In this document: positions 25,446 through 33,376 of the stretch, one piece after another
Position numbering within the stretch: position 1 is the first letter of the stretch
Layout of the letters: every line of letters begins with the position of its first letter
From: Pseudolabrys taiwanensis
GTDB lineage: Bacteria; Pseudomonadota; Alphaproteobacteria; Rhizobiales; Xanthobacteraceae
Length of the DNA: 64,000 nt
Reading direction: 5' to 3'
Assembly: GCF_003367395.1 (NCBI RefSeq)
Contig: NZ_CP031417.1
Span: 4,663,501-4,727,500, forward strand
Position numbers and translations under genes: made by a program
The notes under the pieces: generated by a model
The model's database searches: none
The model's input: the letters and a program-made list of their open reading frames with translations, nothing else
Told to the model about the DNA's origin: nothing

Positions 25446-26336
25446 TTAGTTGCCTTCGATGGTCTGGATGACGCTGGACATCGGCCGAGCGGTCTCGAGG
25501 CCGCCGCCGATCTCCTTCATGACCATGTCGACATATTCCTTCTTCGGCTCGAGCGGCGTCTTGCCGACGATCTGCACGACCTTGTAGCCCTTTTCCTTGA
25601 GCTGCTTGAGCAGATCGGCCGCCGCATGGGCGGTTGCCTGCTGGAAGTCGTGCATCAGGATGATGCCCTTGCCGTGCTTTTCCAGCTTGGTCATCACCGA
25701 CTTCACGACCTGGTCGGGCTTACGCATCTTGAAGTCGAACGAGTCGAGGTCGGTGGAGAAGATGCCGACATTGCGCTCGCCGAGATACTTCACGAGCTCC
25801 GGCGGGTGGCGCAGAGCAGGAAAGCGGAAGAACGGTGCGGTCGGCTTGTTGCCGAGGCCGATGCTGACGGCCGCGATGCCCTTTTCGATTTCGGCGGTGG
25901 CTTCTTCCGTCGACAAGCGCGACAGGTCCTTATGCGACCAGGTGTGCGAGCCGATCGTGTGTCCTCCGGCCGCGACCTGCTTGAGAATTTCAGGGTACCA
26001 GCCGGCATGCTTGCCGATCGGGAAGAACAACGCCTTCGTGCATTCATCGGCCAGAGCCTTCAGCACGGCCGGCGTGTGGCCCGGCCACGGACCGTCGTCG
26101 AACGTCAGCACGACCTCTTTGTCGCGCAGGAAGTCGTAAGCCTTGAAGTGCTCAAAGCCGAAGCCCGGACCGCCGGTAGTGTCGATCTGAACGATGCGCG
26201 CGACACCGAGCGCATTAGGATTGTCGCATTTCGCCTGCGTGGCGGCGGGAGCTTGAGCTGGAGCATTCTGCGCCCAGGCACTGCCGGCCGCTAACGACAG
26301 TGAAATTGCTGCGGCCATCGCCAAAGCGTTACGCAT
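25446..26336 (-). CDS. Polysaccharide deacetylase (NodB-homology)
   Basis: A 296-residue exported protein (start ATG 26336, preceded by GGAG with 6-nt spacing; an ATG 12 bp upstream is in frame). Signal peptide ends at AWA-QN. The NodB-fold motifs are present: VVLTFDDGPWPGHT (metal Asp), GSHTWSHKDLS (HxxxH) and FFRFPALRHP. It removes N- or O-acetyl groups from a surface polysaccharide or peptidoglycan. Monocistronic; upstream region 26337-26530 holds its promoter. Confidence 0.88.
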   Translation of the reverse strand: MRNALAMAAAISLSLAAGSAWAQNAPAQAPAATQAKCDNPNALGVARIVQIDTTGGPGFGFEHFKAYDFLRDKEVVLTFDDGPWPGHTPAVLKALADECTKALFFPIGKHAGWYPEILKQVAAGGHTIGSHTWSHKDLSRLSTEEATAEIEKGIAAVSIGLGNKPTAPFFRFPALRHPPELVKYLGERNVGIFSTDLDSFDFKMRKPDQVVKSVMTKLEKHGKGIILMHDFQQATAHAAADLLKQLKEKGYKVVQIVGKTPLEPKKEYVDMVMKEIGGGLETARPMSSVIQTIEGN

Positions 26337-26530
26337 TACGGTCTCCATGTCGGAAATGGCAAAAGTTCGCCTTATTCATCGCGACTTTAACCTTTTGAGT
26401 CAACGCGAGTCGGTGATTCGCCACAGTTCCATGACCCTCAATGCCGCAATGGTTAACGGCCGTGTGTCGCACCGAATTGCTTTGAGTGACAATCGGGCCT
26501 ATCTCACTCTCGTCGAATTCGGATTATGGC

Positions 26531-26689
26531 ATGTCCACGATCGTTACCCCTGGTGTGATGGCACGGCCGCTGCTCGTTGCCGGTCTGGTCGGCGGTCTGC
26601 TGTTGGCTGCAACGGCAGGCCTGTGGGTCTTCTATGGTACTGCGGTGTTCTTTGAAGTCATCCGTACCGGCTGGGTGGCCTGCTTCTGA
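26531..26689 (+). CDS. Small membrane protein, function unknown
   Basis: A 52-residue protein with one or two hydrophobic segments: PLLVAGLVGGLLLAATAGLW and a shorter FYGTAVFFEVI, ending in GWVACF. Single small proteins of this kind are common next to SCO genes in this group, as I recall; no function is known to me. It lies 20 bp before the SCO gene on the same strand and is probably co-transcribed with it. Confidence 0.6.
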   Translation: MSTIVTPGVMARPLLVAGLVGGLLLAATAGLWVFYGTAVFFEVIRTGWVACF

Positions 26690-26709
26690 ACTCAAGACGT
26701 AGGGCCAGC

Positions 26710-27309
26710 ATGACCGCGCGCGCCAAGCATTTCTTGCTCGTTCTTGCCGCTTTTGCCGCCGGGTTGGCGGTTTTTCTCGCTGTTTTCCTTTACGCGACAG
26801 GCCAGCTGACGGGCGGCCGCGCTCCCGCGGTGAGCGCCATCGGCGGCCCTTTCCAGCTCGTCGACCAGAACGGCAAGCAGGTGACCGATCAAGACCTGAA
26901 GGGAAAGCCGACGCTGATCTTCTTCGGTTACACGCATTGTCCGGATGTCTGCCCGACCACGCTGTTTGAGGTCTCTGAAGTGCTGCGGGCGCTCGGTCCG
27001 GACGCTGACCGGATGGCCGCCTACTTCATTACCGTCGATCCTGAGCGCGATACGCAGGCCGCCATGAAGGACTATCTGTCGAGCTTCGATCCACATTTAC
27101 GGGCCTTGACCGGGGATCGTGCGGCGATCGACGTCGCCGAGAAGGCATATCGGGTCTACGCCAAGAAGATCCCGACAGACGGCGGCGACTACACCATGGA
27201 TCACACGGCGCTCGTCTACTTGATGGACAAGCAAGGCCGCTTTGTCGCGCCGTTCAGTTTGAAGCGTAGCCCCGAAGAGGCTGCAACCGAATTGCGTCGT
27301 TACATGTAG
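26710..27309 (+). CDS. SCO1/SenC family copper chaperone
   Basis: A 199-residue protein anchored by an N-terminal helix (about residues 8-30), with a periplasmic thioredoxin-like domain. The copper/redox site is FFGYTHCPDVCPTT (CxxxC) and the distal His is in YTMDHTALVYLMD. SCO proteins help load the CuA centre of cytochrome c oxidase. No oxidase gene is in this window. Length and motifs are those of the usual family. Confidence 0.9.
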   Translation: MTARAKHFLLVLAAFAAGLAVFLAVFLYATGQLTGGRAPAVSAIGGPFQLVDQNGKQVTDQDLKGKPTLIFFGYTHCPDVCPTTLFEVSEVLRALGPDADRMAAYFITVDPERDTQAAMKDYLSSFDPHLRALTGDRAAIDVAEKAYRVYAKKIPTDGGDYTMDHTALVYLMDKQGRFVAPFSLKRSPEEAATELRRYM

Positions 27310-27368
27310 CGCAGGTTGTGGTCGCTTCATTTGTGAATATGCTTCAGATCGTACTCTGAAAATTATTC

Positions 27369-27379
27369 AACCTGAGGTT
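27369..27379. promoter_or_regulatory. ACCTGAGGT palindrome upstream of luxR
   Basis: AACCTGAGGTT is a perfect 11-bp palindrome about 110 bp before the luxR start, in an AT-rich stretch. The 8-mer ACCTGAGG also starts the dyad in front of luxI (28300). The shared motif suggests a common binding site, perhaps for LuxR itself. Inference only. Confidence 0.4.
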
Positions 27380-27486
27380 ACTTAATCGAACTAATTATCA
27401 TTCGTTAGGTCTGCAACATTGCCTTGCGAGAACATCCGTTTCCTCTCAGAGTGCCAATGGGGAGTTCGAGGGGGCGGGCACGCGGC

Positions 27487-28215
27487 ATGGACCGCACGGC
27501 GTTCGTTTTCGACACCATTGAAGAGATAAAGCGCGCCGAGAAGCCGGATGAACTCATGGCTATCTTGGCGAAGGTCGGCGCCCAATTCGGCTTTAACAAA
27601 GCCTGCGCCGTCACCAGCATTCCCCACACACATCAAGACTTCGAACGTTATTCGTATGCGGAGCGGTGGCCGGCGGGATGGCATGAGCGCTACCTCGAAC
27701 GCCAGTATCTCAACAGCGACCCCGTCATCAAACGTCTGCGCCGTTCCACACAACCATTCGCGTGGCACGAAGTGGCCGTCGATCGCAGCAAGGAAGCTGC
27801 CGCCCGCGCGATCATGGACGAAGCGACCGAGTTCGATCTGCTGACGGGCTTCAACGTTCCGATCCAGTCGCTGAAGGGACAACTCGCGACGGTCATGTTC
27901 GCCGGCGATCGCTTCGAAGTGGCCTGGGAGGACAGGCCCGCGATTCTGCTGATCGCGATCTACGCGCACGACAAAATGCGCGAGATCATGGGCGTACGTC
28001 CGCTGCATCCGGATCAGCAGCGGCCGTTGACCCCGCGCGAAATCGAAGTCTTGAAGTGGACCGCCGAGGGCAAGACGTCTCAGGATATCGCCGACATTCT
28101 GTCCGTCTCGCTGCCGACGGTGCAGTCCCACATCACCAATTTGTGCCGTAAGCTCGATGTGGTCACTCGCGCGCAGGCGACTGCACGGGCCATTCGCTGG
28201 GGCATTTTGTCGTAG
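27487..28215 (+). CDS. luxR: LuxR-type acyl-homoserine-lactone receptor/regulator
   Basis: A 242-residue regulator (ATG 27487; in-frame starts at 27424 TTG and 27457 ATG also exist). The autoinducer pocket residues of the family are all there: W65, Y69, D78, P79, W93 and G121 (W57, Y61, D70, P71, W85 and G113 in TraR numbering). The C-terminal LuxR helix-turn-helix (about 178-242) has TPREIEVLKWTAEGKTSQDI with the conserved Glu, Leu and Gly. It is followed 138 bp later by luxI, so this is a complete quorum-sensing pair. The symbol is generic. Confidence 0.92.
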   Translation: MDRTAFVFDTIEEIKRAEKPDELMAILAKVGAQFGFNKACAVTSIPHTHQDFERYSYAERWPAGWHERYLERQYLNSDPVIKRLRRSTQPFAWHEVAVDRSKEAAARAIMDEATEFDLLTGFNVPIQSLKGQLATVMFAGDRFEVAWEDRPAILLIAIYAHDKMREIMGVRPLHPDQQRPLTPREIEVLKWTAEGKTSQDIADILSVSLPTVQSHITNLCRKLDVVTRAQATARAIRWGILS

Positions 28216-28299
28216 GGCGGCGTACGGCGATTTTGCCCGCGAAGCAGTCGGGCGTCGCGACCAAGCGCCAACGTCAATCATAGGAAACGATGATTCCCG

Positions 28300-28321
28300 A
28301 CCTGAGGGGGTTCCCGCAGGT
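28300..28321. promoter_or_regulatory. Lux-box-like dyad in front of luxI
   Basis: ACCTG (28300-28304) and CAGGT (28317-28321) form an inverted repeat with a GGG/CCC inner match (about 22 bp in all). Known lux boxes have the same ACCTG/CAGGT ends, usually 20 bp in all. It lies 33 bp before the luxI start, so it would overlap the promoter or the 5' leader. Probable LuxR target. Confidence 0.6.
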
Positions 28322-28349
28322 TCTCCGCGATCGCTTCGATCGCGGAGAA
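28321..28349 (+). promoter_or_regulatory. Perfect hairpin covering the luxI ribosome site
   Basis: TTCTCCGCGATCG and CGATCGCGGAGAA form a perfect 13-bp stem with a CTT loop. The only ribosome site of luxI, GGAG at 28344-28347, lies within the 3' arm, and the GTG start at 28354 is 4 bp after the stem. In RNA the site would be paired, lowering translation unless the stem is opened. Confidence 0.75.
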
Positions 28350-28353
28350 AATC

Positions 28354-28974
28354 GTGGAAATCAAGGTTTTGCAAGGCATTCGCCCCGGCTGCGACCGGCT
28401 GCTCGAGGGGGCGTTCAAGTTGCGCCATCGGGTCTTCGTCGATGAGAAGAGGTGGGAAGATCTGCGCAAACCGGACGGGCGGGAGGTCGATCAGTTCGAC
28501 GGACCTCAATGCATCTATGTCCTGGCGTTGGAGAGGAATTCAGTCATTGGCCACATGCGGATGACGCCGACAACGCATCCGCATCTGCTGGCCGATGTGC
28601 ATGGGCATTTATGCGCGCGGCCCGAGCCGCGCGGTCCGGCGATCTGGGAGTGGACCCGTTATTGTGTCCAGCCGCTCAAGCGCGGGCGGTCGAAATGGGG
28701 TGAGGTCGCAGCGCGCGTGCAACTCGCCGGCATGGAGTGGCTGTTCATGCATGGCGTGCGCGACGTCGTCGTCGAGTACAATCCGAAATTCATCGATCGC
28801 CATCTCGAGATGGGCTTCGAGGTGAATTTGTTGGGGCTACCGGTGGAAATGGAAGGCGAACAGGTCGTAGCGGTACACATGCGATTCGATTTCAGCACGC
28901 TCTATCAGACCCGCGCATGTCTGGGTGTGCCGGGCCCAATCCTGATGACCGAACCCATCGCTGCAACGGCCTAG
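28354..28974 (+). CDS. luxI: LuxI-type acyl-homoserine-lactone synthase
   Basis: A 206-residue autoinducer synthase, start GTG. Conserved residues match the family almost by number: R24, F28, W34 (LRHRVFVDEKRW), D46, D49 (DGREVDQFD), R69 (GHMRM), E99 and R102 (WEWTRY). Whole-protein look (PDGREVDQFD, TPTTHPHLLADV, GPAIWEWTRY) is closest to the BjaI/RpaI clade, which makes branched-chain or aryl homoserine lactones from acyl-CoA; that placement is from memory and unproven. Transcribed after luxR, with a lux-box-like dyad and a hairpin over its ribosome site. Confidence 0.92.
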   Translation: MEIKVLQGIRPGCDRLLEGAFKLRHRVFVDEKRWEDLRKPDGREVDQFDGPQCIYVLALERNSVIGHMRMTPTTHPHLLADVHGHLCARPEPRGPAIWEWTRYCVQPLKRGRSKWGEVAARVQLAGMEWLFMHGVRDVVVEYNPKFIDRHLEMGFEVNLLGLPVEMEGEQVVAVHMRFDFSTLYQTRACLGVPGPILMTEPIAATA

Positions 28975-29180
28975 TCGGCGCTTCGCGCATGTGCGCCCGC
29001 CATCGATTCCACGAACTCAACGATCGCGGTGCGTATCGTGGGATCCGCGATCGTCATGAACGCTTTCAAAAGCCGGAGTCCCTCACCGGGATCCGGCGCT
29101 CCGCTGCCTGTGTCGCCCGGCTCGGTTGAGCGCGTCTGTGAACATGTCATCTGAAAATCCACGTCTGGAGAATTGAAGGA

Positions 29181-29429
29181 ATGTCTGGGCGCGACGAGGA
29201 GATCAACGAGTTGTTGTCGACGGTTTCCAAGCTTAACGAAGTGGCAGCGCGGAACCAACTGCGCTTTGCCACCCAGCTTCTTGATATGCTCCAACTCGAA
29301 TTGACCATGGTCATGTTCGGCTACTCGGACCTCGACGATTGCCCGGCTGAGGATTCTTCCGGCAAGCCAGTCGATCGTTCTCGGGTATCCAAGCGTCCTC
29401 GCATGCGGGCGCGGGGGCGGCGTTTGTGA
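29181..29429 (+). CDS. Small helical protein downstream of luxI, function unknown
   Basis: An 82-residue ORF. The first 50 residues are helical and heptad-like (EEINELLSTVSKLNEVAARN, LLDMLQLELTMVMF), the last 30 are polar and very basic (RVSKRPRMRARGRRL). GGAG lies 10 bp before the ATG. Its last 109 bp overlap the 3' end of the convergent glycosyltransferase frame, where codons serve both strands if both are real. No family recognised. It could be a quorum-sensing-linked small protein, but is only 200 bp after luxI without clear operon evidence. Confidence 0.5.
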   Translation: MSGRDEEINELLSTVSKLNEVAARNQLRFATQLLDMLQLELTMVMFGYSDLDDCPAEDSSGKPVDRSRVSKRPRMRARGRRL

Positions 29430-31468
29430 GCGCTCTGCCGCGATGTCCAGCGCAGCGCCGCGATGCGCTCTCGGGCCTTCTTCGATAAAGAGTGCGTGCT
29501 GGTCGCCGCTTTGCCGCGCAATTGGCGCTCGAGATCGGTGAGAGAGCGTACGAGAGCGTCGATGCGCCGTGAGCTTTTGGCGAGTCCGTGCTCTGTCTTT
29601 TCCCAACGGTACGGCGCGGCCACGAATTGATAGGCTGCTCGCCAAGCAGCGATCGACAACAATAGCCAGTTCAGCGGTGTGAGAAGCAGTATCCATGCCG
29701 TCGGCAACAGTCCGCGTCGGCTGAGGCCAATCCATGCGAGCAAGGCCGAGGTGAAATAGCCAACGAGAACATTGATTCCATACAACGCCGCAAGGATGGC
29801 GACAGTCGTCTCGTTTTCTTCGCCTGCAGGCGGGCCGGCTATGACGAACGCGACGGCGCCGGCGAGGAAGAACGGATGTACCAGGGCTCCCAGCACGTTG
29901 CCGCCGACCGCGAACTGGAAGGCGAAAAAGCCTGCGGGGCCGAGGTCGTGTAACAATCGGCGCGGCTGGCGCATGTGTACGCACCATGTCTGCATCCAGC
30001 CTTTGAACCACCGCGTTCGCTGGCGCAGCCACGGCCCGAGGCGCGCCGGCGCTTCTTCATAAGTCGTTGAGTCGATCACGGCCGAGCGATAGCCCAGGCG
30101 CGCGAGCCGCATGCCGAGGTCGGCATCCTCAGTCACGTTGTAAGGATCCCAGGCTCCGATCTTGCGCAGCACGTCGGTGTAGAAATGATTGGAAGAGCCG
30201 CCCAGCGGCAATGGTAGCCCTAGATGACTCAAGCCGTTGAGGAACACATCGAAATGGGCCGCATATTCCGCGGTGAAGAGGCGCGTGAGCCAACTGTCCG
30301 ACGTGTTGTCGATGGACAGCCGCGCCTGCACGCAGGCCAGTTCGTCCCCATGTCTGCCGAATGCGCGCAGAGCGCGGCGCAGTTGATCGGGTTCGGGGCG
30401 GTCTTCGGCGTCATAGACAACGGTAAAGGCGCCACGCGCGAAAGGCAGTGCGGCGTTGAGCGCCTTCGGTTTGGTGCGCGGCGCGGCGGCCGGTACCGGA
30501 ATGACGGTGATAGGCAGGCGGCTTCGACATCGGGCGATCGCCGACCGTGTTTCGAGGTCGTCGGCCTCCACCGCAAGAATGACGTCGAGCTTCTCAATCG
30601 GGTAGTCGATCCGCGCGATCGCGTTCAGGAGCCCCTCAACCGATCTTGCTTCGCGGTAGAGCGCGGCAATGATGGTGTAAATCGGCAGTTCGATGTCCGC
30701 GACGGCCGGCAACGGCTTCGGGCGGGATTGCTCGGTCGCGGCGCTGATCAAGCGCAAGCCGAGCCAGCCGAGAAATACGAGTGCCAAGATGGGGGAGAGG
30801 GCGAGCAGGGTTGCGGACGGAGCAACCGTTGCCGCCGCAGCGACAAGCGCGAGCGCGACGCGCGCCGCGATCCGGCTCGGGGGATGGGGGGCGGCGGCCG
30901 AGAACAGCGGCATCTCGTTCTTGAGCCGGTTGCAGGCGCGCGCGACAAGCGTCGCGCCGGCGTGGCGCAGGACGAAGCGCACCATCCGCTCCCGCGTCGT
31001 GAAGCGAAAGCGCTTCGGCCACCTCGGATCGTCCTTGGCGATCTGCACGATGCGGCGCGCCGCGACGCCGCGCGGCGCCAGCACCAGCGTCAATCCCTCT
31101 TCCTCCGCCAGCGGCAAGAGCCCCGCTGCCGCGCCCTCGATGAGCCGCACGTCGTCGACCGGGCACCGCCCGCGCAGCGCCCCGTCGAGCGGCTCGAACG
31201 CCGTCTCGAGCGCGGCCGCGAGCGCACGCGCATAGTCCTCCTCACTGATGACGCCCGCGGCGACCAACGCAACGTCGGCGCCGGCTCCGACCCGCTCGGC
31301 GCGCATCTCCGCCATGGCGAGGCCCGCCGGCGGCACGTGGCGACGAATGCATGCGAGTTCGGGAAAGCTGCCGTCCGGCGGCAGGTCGTCCGTTGCGGGA
31401 ACGCCGGCCGCGCCGGGCTTGAACGCGGCGCGCACGCCGGCCCTTGTGGCGAAGACCGCAACGGACAT
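29321..31468 (-). CDS. Processive GT2 glycosyltransferase (BcsA/HAS-like)
   Basis: A 715-residue inner-membrane enzyme. The first 190 residues resemble the N-terminal domain of type II secretion ATPases (ISEEDYARALAAALETAFEP, LVLAPRGVAARRIVQIAKDD). Two helices (about 200-240) precede a GT-A domain with the processive-synthase residues: VEADD, YDAEDRPEPD (DxD), TEDADLGMRL and RQRTRWFKGW (QxxRW). Five or so C-terminal helices form the export channel. It makes a beta-linked exopolysaccharide of unknown sugar. Its basic C-terminal tail overlaps the small ORF at 29181-29429. Confidence 0.88.
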   Translation of the reverse strand: MSVAVFATRAGVRAAFKPGAAGVPATDDLPPDGSFPELACIRRHVPPAGLAMAEMRAERVGAGADVALVAAGVISEEDYARALAAALETAFEPLDGALRGRCPVDDVRLIEGAAAGLLPLAEEEGLTLVLAPRGVAARRIVQIAKDDPRWPKRFRFTTRERMVRFVLRHAGATLVARACNRLKNEMPLFSAAAPHPPSRIAARVALALVAAAATVAPSATLLALSPILALVFLGWLGLRLISAATEQSRPKPLPAVADIELPIYTIIAALYREARSVEGLLNAIARIDYPIEKLDVILAVEADDLETRSAIARCRSRLPITVIPVPAAAPRTKPKALNAALPFARGAFTVVYDAEDRPEPDQLRRALRAFGRHGDELACVQARLSIDNTSDSWLTRLFTAEYAAHFDVFLNGLSHLGLPLPLGGSSNHFYTDVLRKIGAWDPYNVTEDADLGMRLARLGYRSAVIDSTTYEEAPARLGPWLRQRTRWFKGWMQTWCVHMRQPRRLLHDLGPAGFFAFQFAVGGNVLGALVHPFFLAGAVAFVIAGPPAGEENETTVAILAALYGINVLVGYFTSALLAWIGLSRRGLLPTAWILLLTPLNWLLLSIAAWRAAYQFVAAPYRWEKTEHGLAKSSRRIDALVRSLTDLERQLRGKAATSTHSLSKKARERIAALRWTSRQSAHKRRPRARMRGRLDTRERSTGLPEESSAGQSSRSE

Positions 31469-31515
31469 GCCCCACGCACCCTTACCCCACCACAGGCAAG
31501 CGTATCGTGGTACGT

Positions 31516-31556
31516 TCTATTTTTCTACTTTAAATTGTAAAATATATAAAATCGGT
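31516..31556 (-). promoter_or_regulatory. AT-rich promoter region of the GT2 gene
   Basis: A stretch of about 40 bp that is almost pure A/T (TTTAAATTGTAAAATATATAAA on the plus strand in part), strikingly unlike its GC-rich surroundings, 50-90 bp before the glycosyltransferase start. It would hold the -10/-35 or an UP element and could bind xenogeneic silencers. Confidence 0.45.
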
Positions 31557-31568
31557 TGCAGGCCGCAG

Positions 31569-32141
31569 CTAGCGATGTTGTCCCGGCTGCCACAGGACGT
31601 CGCCGGCACCCTTGTCGTTGGCATAACGGCCGGCGACGAACAGGTAATCCGACAGGCGGTTGACGTATTGCAGGGATGGCGCCGACACCTCTTCGCCCGG
31701 CTGGTCCTGTAACGCGACCATGATGCGCTCGGCGCGCCGGCAGACGGTGCGGGCGAGGTGCAGATAGGCCGAGGCGGGGCTGCCGCCCGGCAGGATGAAG
31801 GACCGTAGCGGTTCCAACGTGTCGTTCAGTCGGTCGATTTCCGCCTCGAGCCAGGCGACCTGCGCCTCGGTCACGGTGAGCCGGGCTCCGCCCGGGCCCT
31901 TCTCGGCGAGGCAGAGGTCGGCCTCGACGTCGAAAAGGTCGTTCTGGATGCGCGAGAGCGCCTGATCGAGCGCGGCACTGCCCGCAGTGTACAGCCGCAC
32001 CAGCCCGAGGACGGCGTTCACCTCGTCGAGCGTGCCGTAAGCGTCCACGCGCAGGTCGTATTTCTTGCGTCGCGCCCCCGAGCCGAGCGAGGTTGTTCCG
32101 TCGTCGCCGGTGCGGGTGTAGATGCGGTTGAGCACGACCAT
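31569..32141 (-). CDS. Cob(I)alamin adenosyltransferase (PduO type)
   Basis: A 190-residue cytoplasmic enzyme that transfers adenosine from ATP to cob(I)alamin, making coenzyme B12. Family signatures: IYTRTGDDGTTSLGSGARRKK at the N-terminus (ATP loop), VDAYGTLDEVNAVLG, and ARTVCRRAER in the last helices. The start ATG at 32141 gives the standard N-terminus. It lies downstream of a small twin-helix membrane gene on the same strand. Confidence 0.92.
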   Translation of the reverse strand: MVVLNRIYTRTGDDGTTSLGSGARRKKYDLRVDAYGTLDEVNAVLGLVRLYTAGSAALDQALSRIQNDLFDVEADLCLAEKGPGGARLTVTEAQVAWLEAEIDRLNDTLEPLRSFILPGGSPASAYLHLARTVCRRAERIMVALQDQPGEEVSAPSLQYVNRLSDYLFVAGRYANDKGAGDVLWQPGQHR

Positions 32142-32211
32142 TTTCCGGATCCCGATAGCCGATTAAAACTTCAGCGTGACGCAATCTTAGTCAGAGCGGG
32201 CGTCGCGGACG

Positions 32212-32406
32212 CTATCGGCCCATGACCCAGATCGTCGCCATAATGATGATGATAGCGACGAACTGCAGCAGCACGCGCAGTCGCATCAGTTTCTGCGAGC
32301 GGTTGGGCGACCCGCCGCGCATCATATTGACGAGCCCGAGCAGCAGCACCACCGCCACGGCGGCGATGGCGGCCGGCACCAGATAAAACGACATGAAATT
32401 CGACAT
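32212..32406 (-). CDS. Twin transmembrane (HIG1-like) small protein
   Basis: A 64-residue protein with two hydrophobic helices (FYLVPAAIAAVAVVLLLGLV and LLQFVAIIIIMATIWVM) around a short polar loop MMRGGSPNRSQKLMRLR. That layout is the HIG1 / twin-transmembrane family of alphaproteobacteria, tied to respiratory complexes in related organisms. Start ATG 32406 chosen because the sequence before it shows no family features. It precedes the cobalamin adenosyltransferase by 70 bp and is divergent from etfB. Confidence 0.8.
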   Translation of the reverse strand: MSNFMSFYLVPAAIAAVAVVLLLGLVNMMRGGSPNRSQKLMRLRVLLQFVAIIIIMATIWVMGR

Positions 32407-32624
32407 GCGCCGGCTTCTAGCACCCTTGCTGCGGACCGGCCAATCGGTCTGGACATGGCTGCCCGCCGCGCCGGAGTGCCTGTATACGAAGACGGAGCCG
32501 CCAGGGCAGGGCGGCTCGCATTGCGCGCCCTGCGTGCGGCGCAGCATTGACGTTGACACGCCAATGGCACCGCCATTAGCTTCCGGCCGCATTCCGCCAA
32601 AAGTCTATCTGGTCTGGGGTCTCA

Positions 32625-33374
32625 ATGAAAATTCTCGTGCCGGTCAAGCGGGTCGTCGACTACAACGTCAAGATCCGCGTCAAGCCGGATGGCTCCGGCG
32701 TGGAGCTCGCCAACATCAAGATGTCGATGAATCCCTTCGACGAAATTGCCGTCGAGGAAGCGATCCGACTGAAAGAAGCCGGCAAAGCGACGGAAATCGT
32801 CGCCGTCTCCATCGGCCCCGCGCAGGCCTCCGAGACCATCCGCACCGCGCTCGCGATGGGCGCCGACCGCGGTATCCTCGTGAAGGCGGAAGGCGTCGTG
32901 GAGCCGCTCGCGGTCGCCAAGATTCTTAAGGCCATCGTCGAGGCCGAGCAGCCCGGCCTTGTCATCCTGGGCAAGCAGGCCATCGATGACGATAGCAACC
33001 AGACCGGCCAGATGCTTGCCGCGCTGCTCGGCTGGGCGCAGGGCACCTTCGCCTCGAAGCTCGCCATCGACGGCGACAGCGTCAGCGTGACGCGTGAAGT
33101 CGACGGCGGCCTGCAGACGGTGAAGCTGAAGGCGCCGGCGATCGTGACGACGGATCTGCGTCTCAACGAGCCGCGCTACGCTTCGTTGCCGAACATCATG
33201 AAGGCGAAGAAGAAGCCGATCGACGAGAAGTCGCCGGCCGATTACGGCGTCGACGTGAAGCCGCGGCTTGAAGTGCTCAAGACGGCCGAGCCGTCGGGCC
33301 GCAAGTCGGGCGCCAAGGTCGGCTCGGTGGCCGAACTCGTGAGCAAGCTGAAAGACGAAGCGGGGGTGCTGTAA
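32625..33374 (+). CDS. etfB: Electron transfer flavoprotein, beta subunit
   Basis: A 249-residue subunit that with EtfA carries electrons from acyl-CoA dehydrogenases to the ubiquinone pool. Typical text: [56 protein letters not shown] and [17 protein letters not shown]. Length is standard. etfA follows 2 bp later and a 3-hydroxyacyl-CoA dehydrogenase gene follows that, a usual fatty-acid oxidation set. Confidence 0.96.
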   Translation: MKILVPVKRVVDYNVKIRVKPDGSGVELANIKMSMNPFDEIAVEEAIRLKEAGKATEIVAVSIGPAQASETIRTALAMGADRGILVKAEGVVEPLAVAKILKAIVEAEQPGLVILGKQAIDDDSNQTGQMLAALLGWAQGTFASKLAIDGDSVSVTREVDGGLQTVKLKAPAIVTTDLRLNEPRYASLPNIMKAKKKPIDEKSPADYGVDVKPRLEVLKTAEPSGRKSGAKVGSVAELVSKLKDEAGVL

Positions 33375-33376
33375 CG

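Noticed and set aside
28971..30032. A 353-codon frame on the minus strand near luxI.
   Set aside because: Mostly another frame of the glycosyltransferase gene on the same strand; the GT2 frame has the catalytic motifs.
30224..31540. A 438-codon frame on the plus strand.
   Set aside because: Antisense to the glycosyltransferase; Arg/Gly-rich without motifs.
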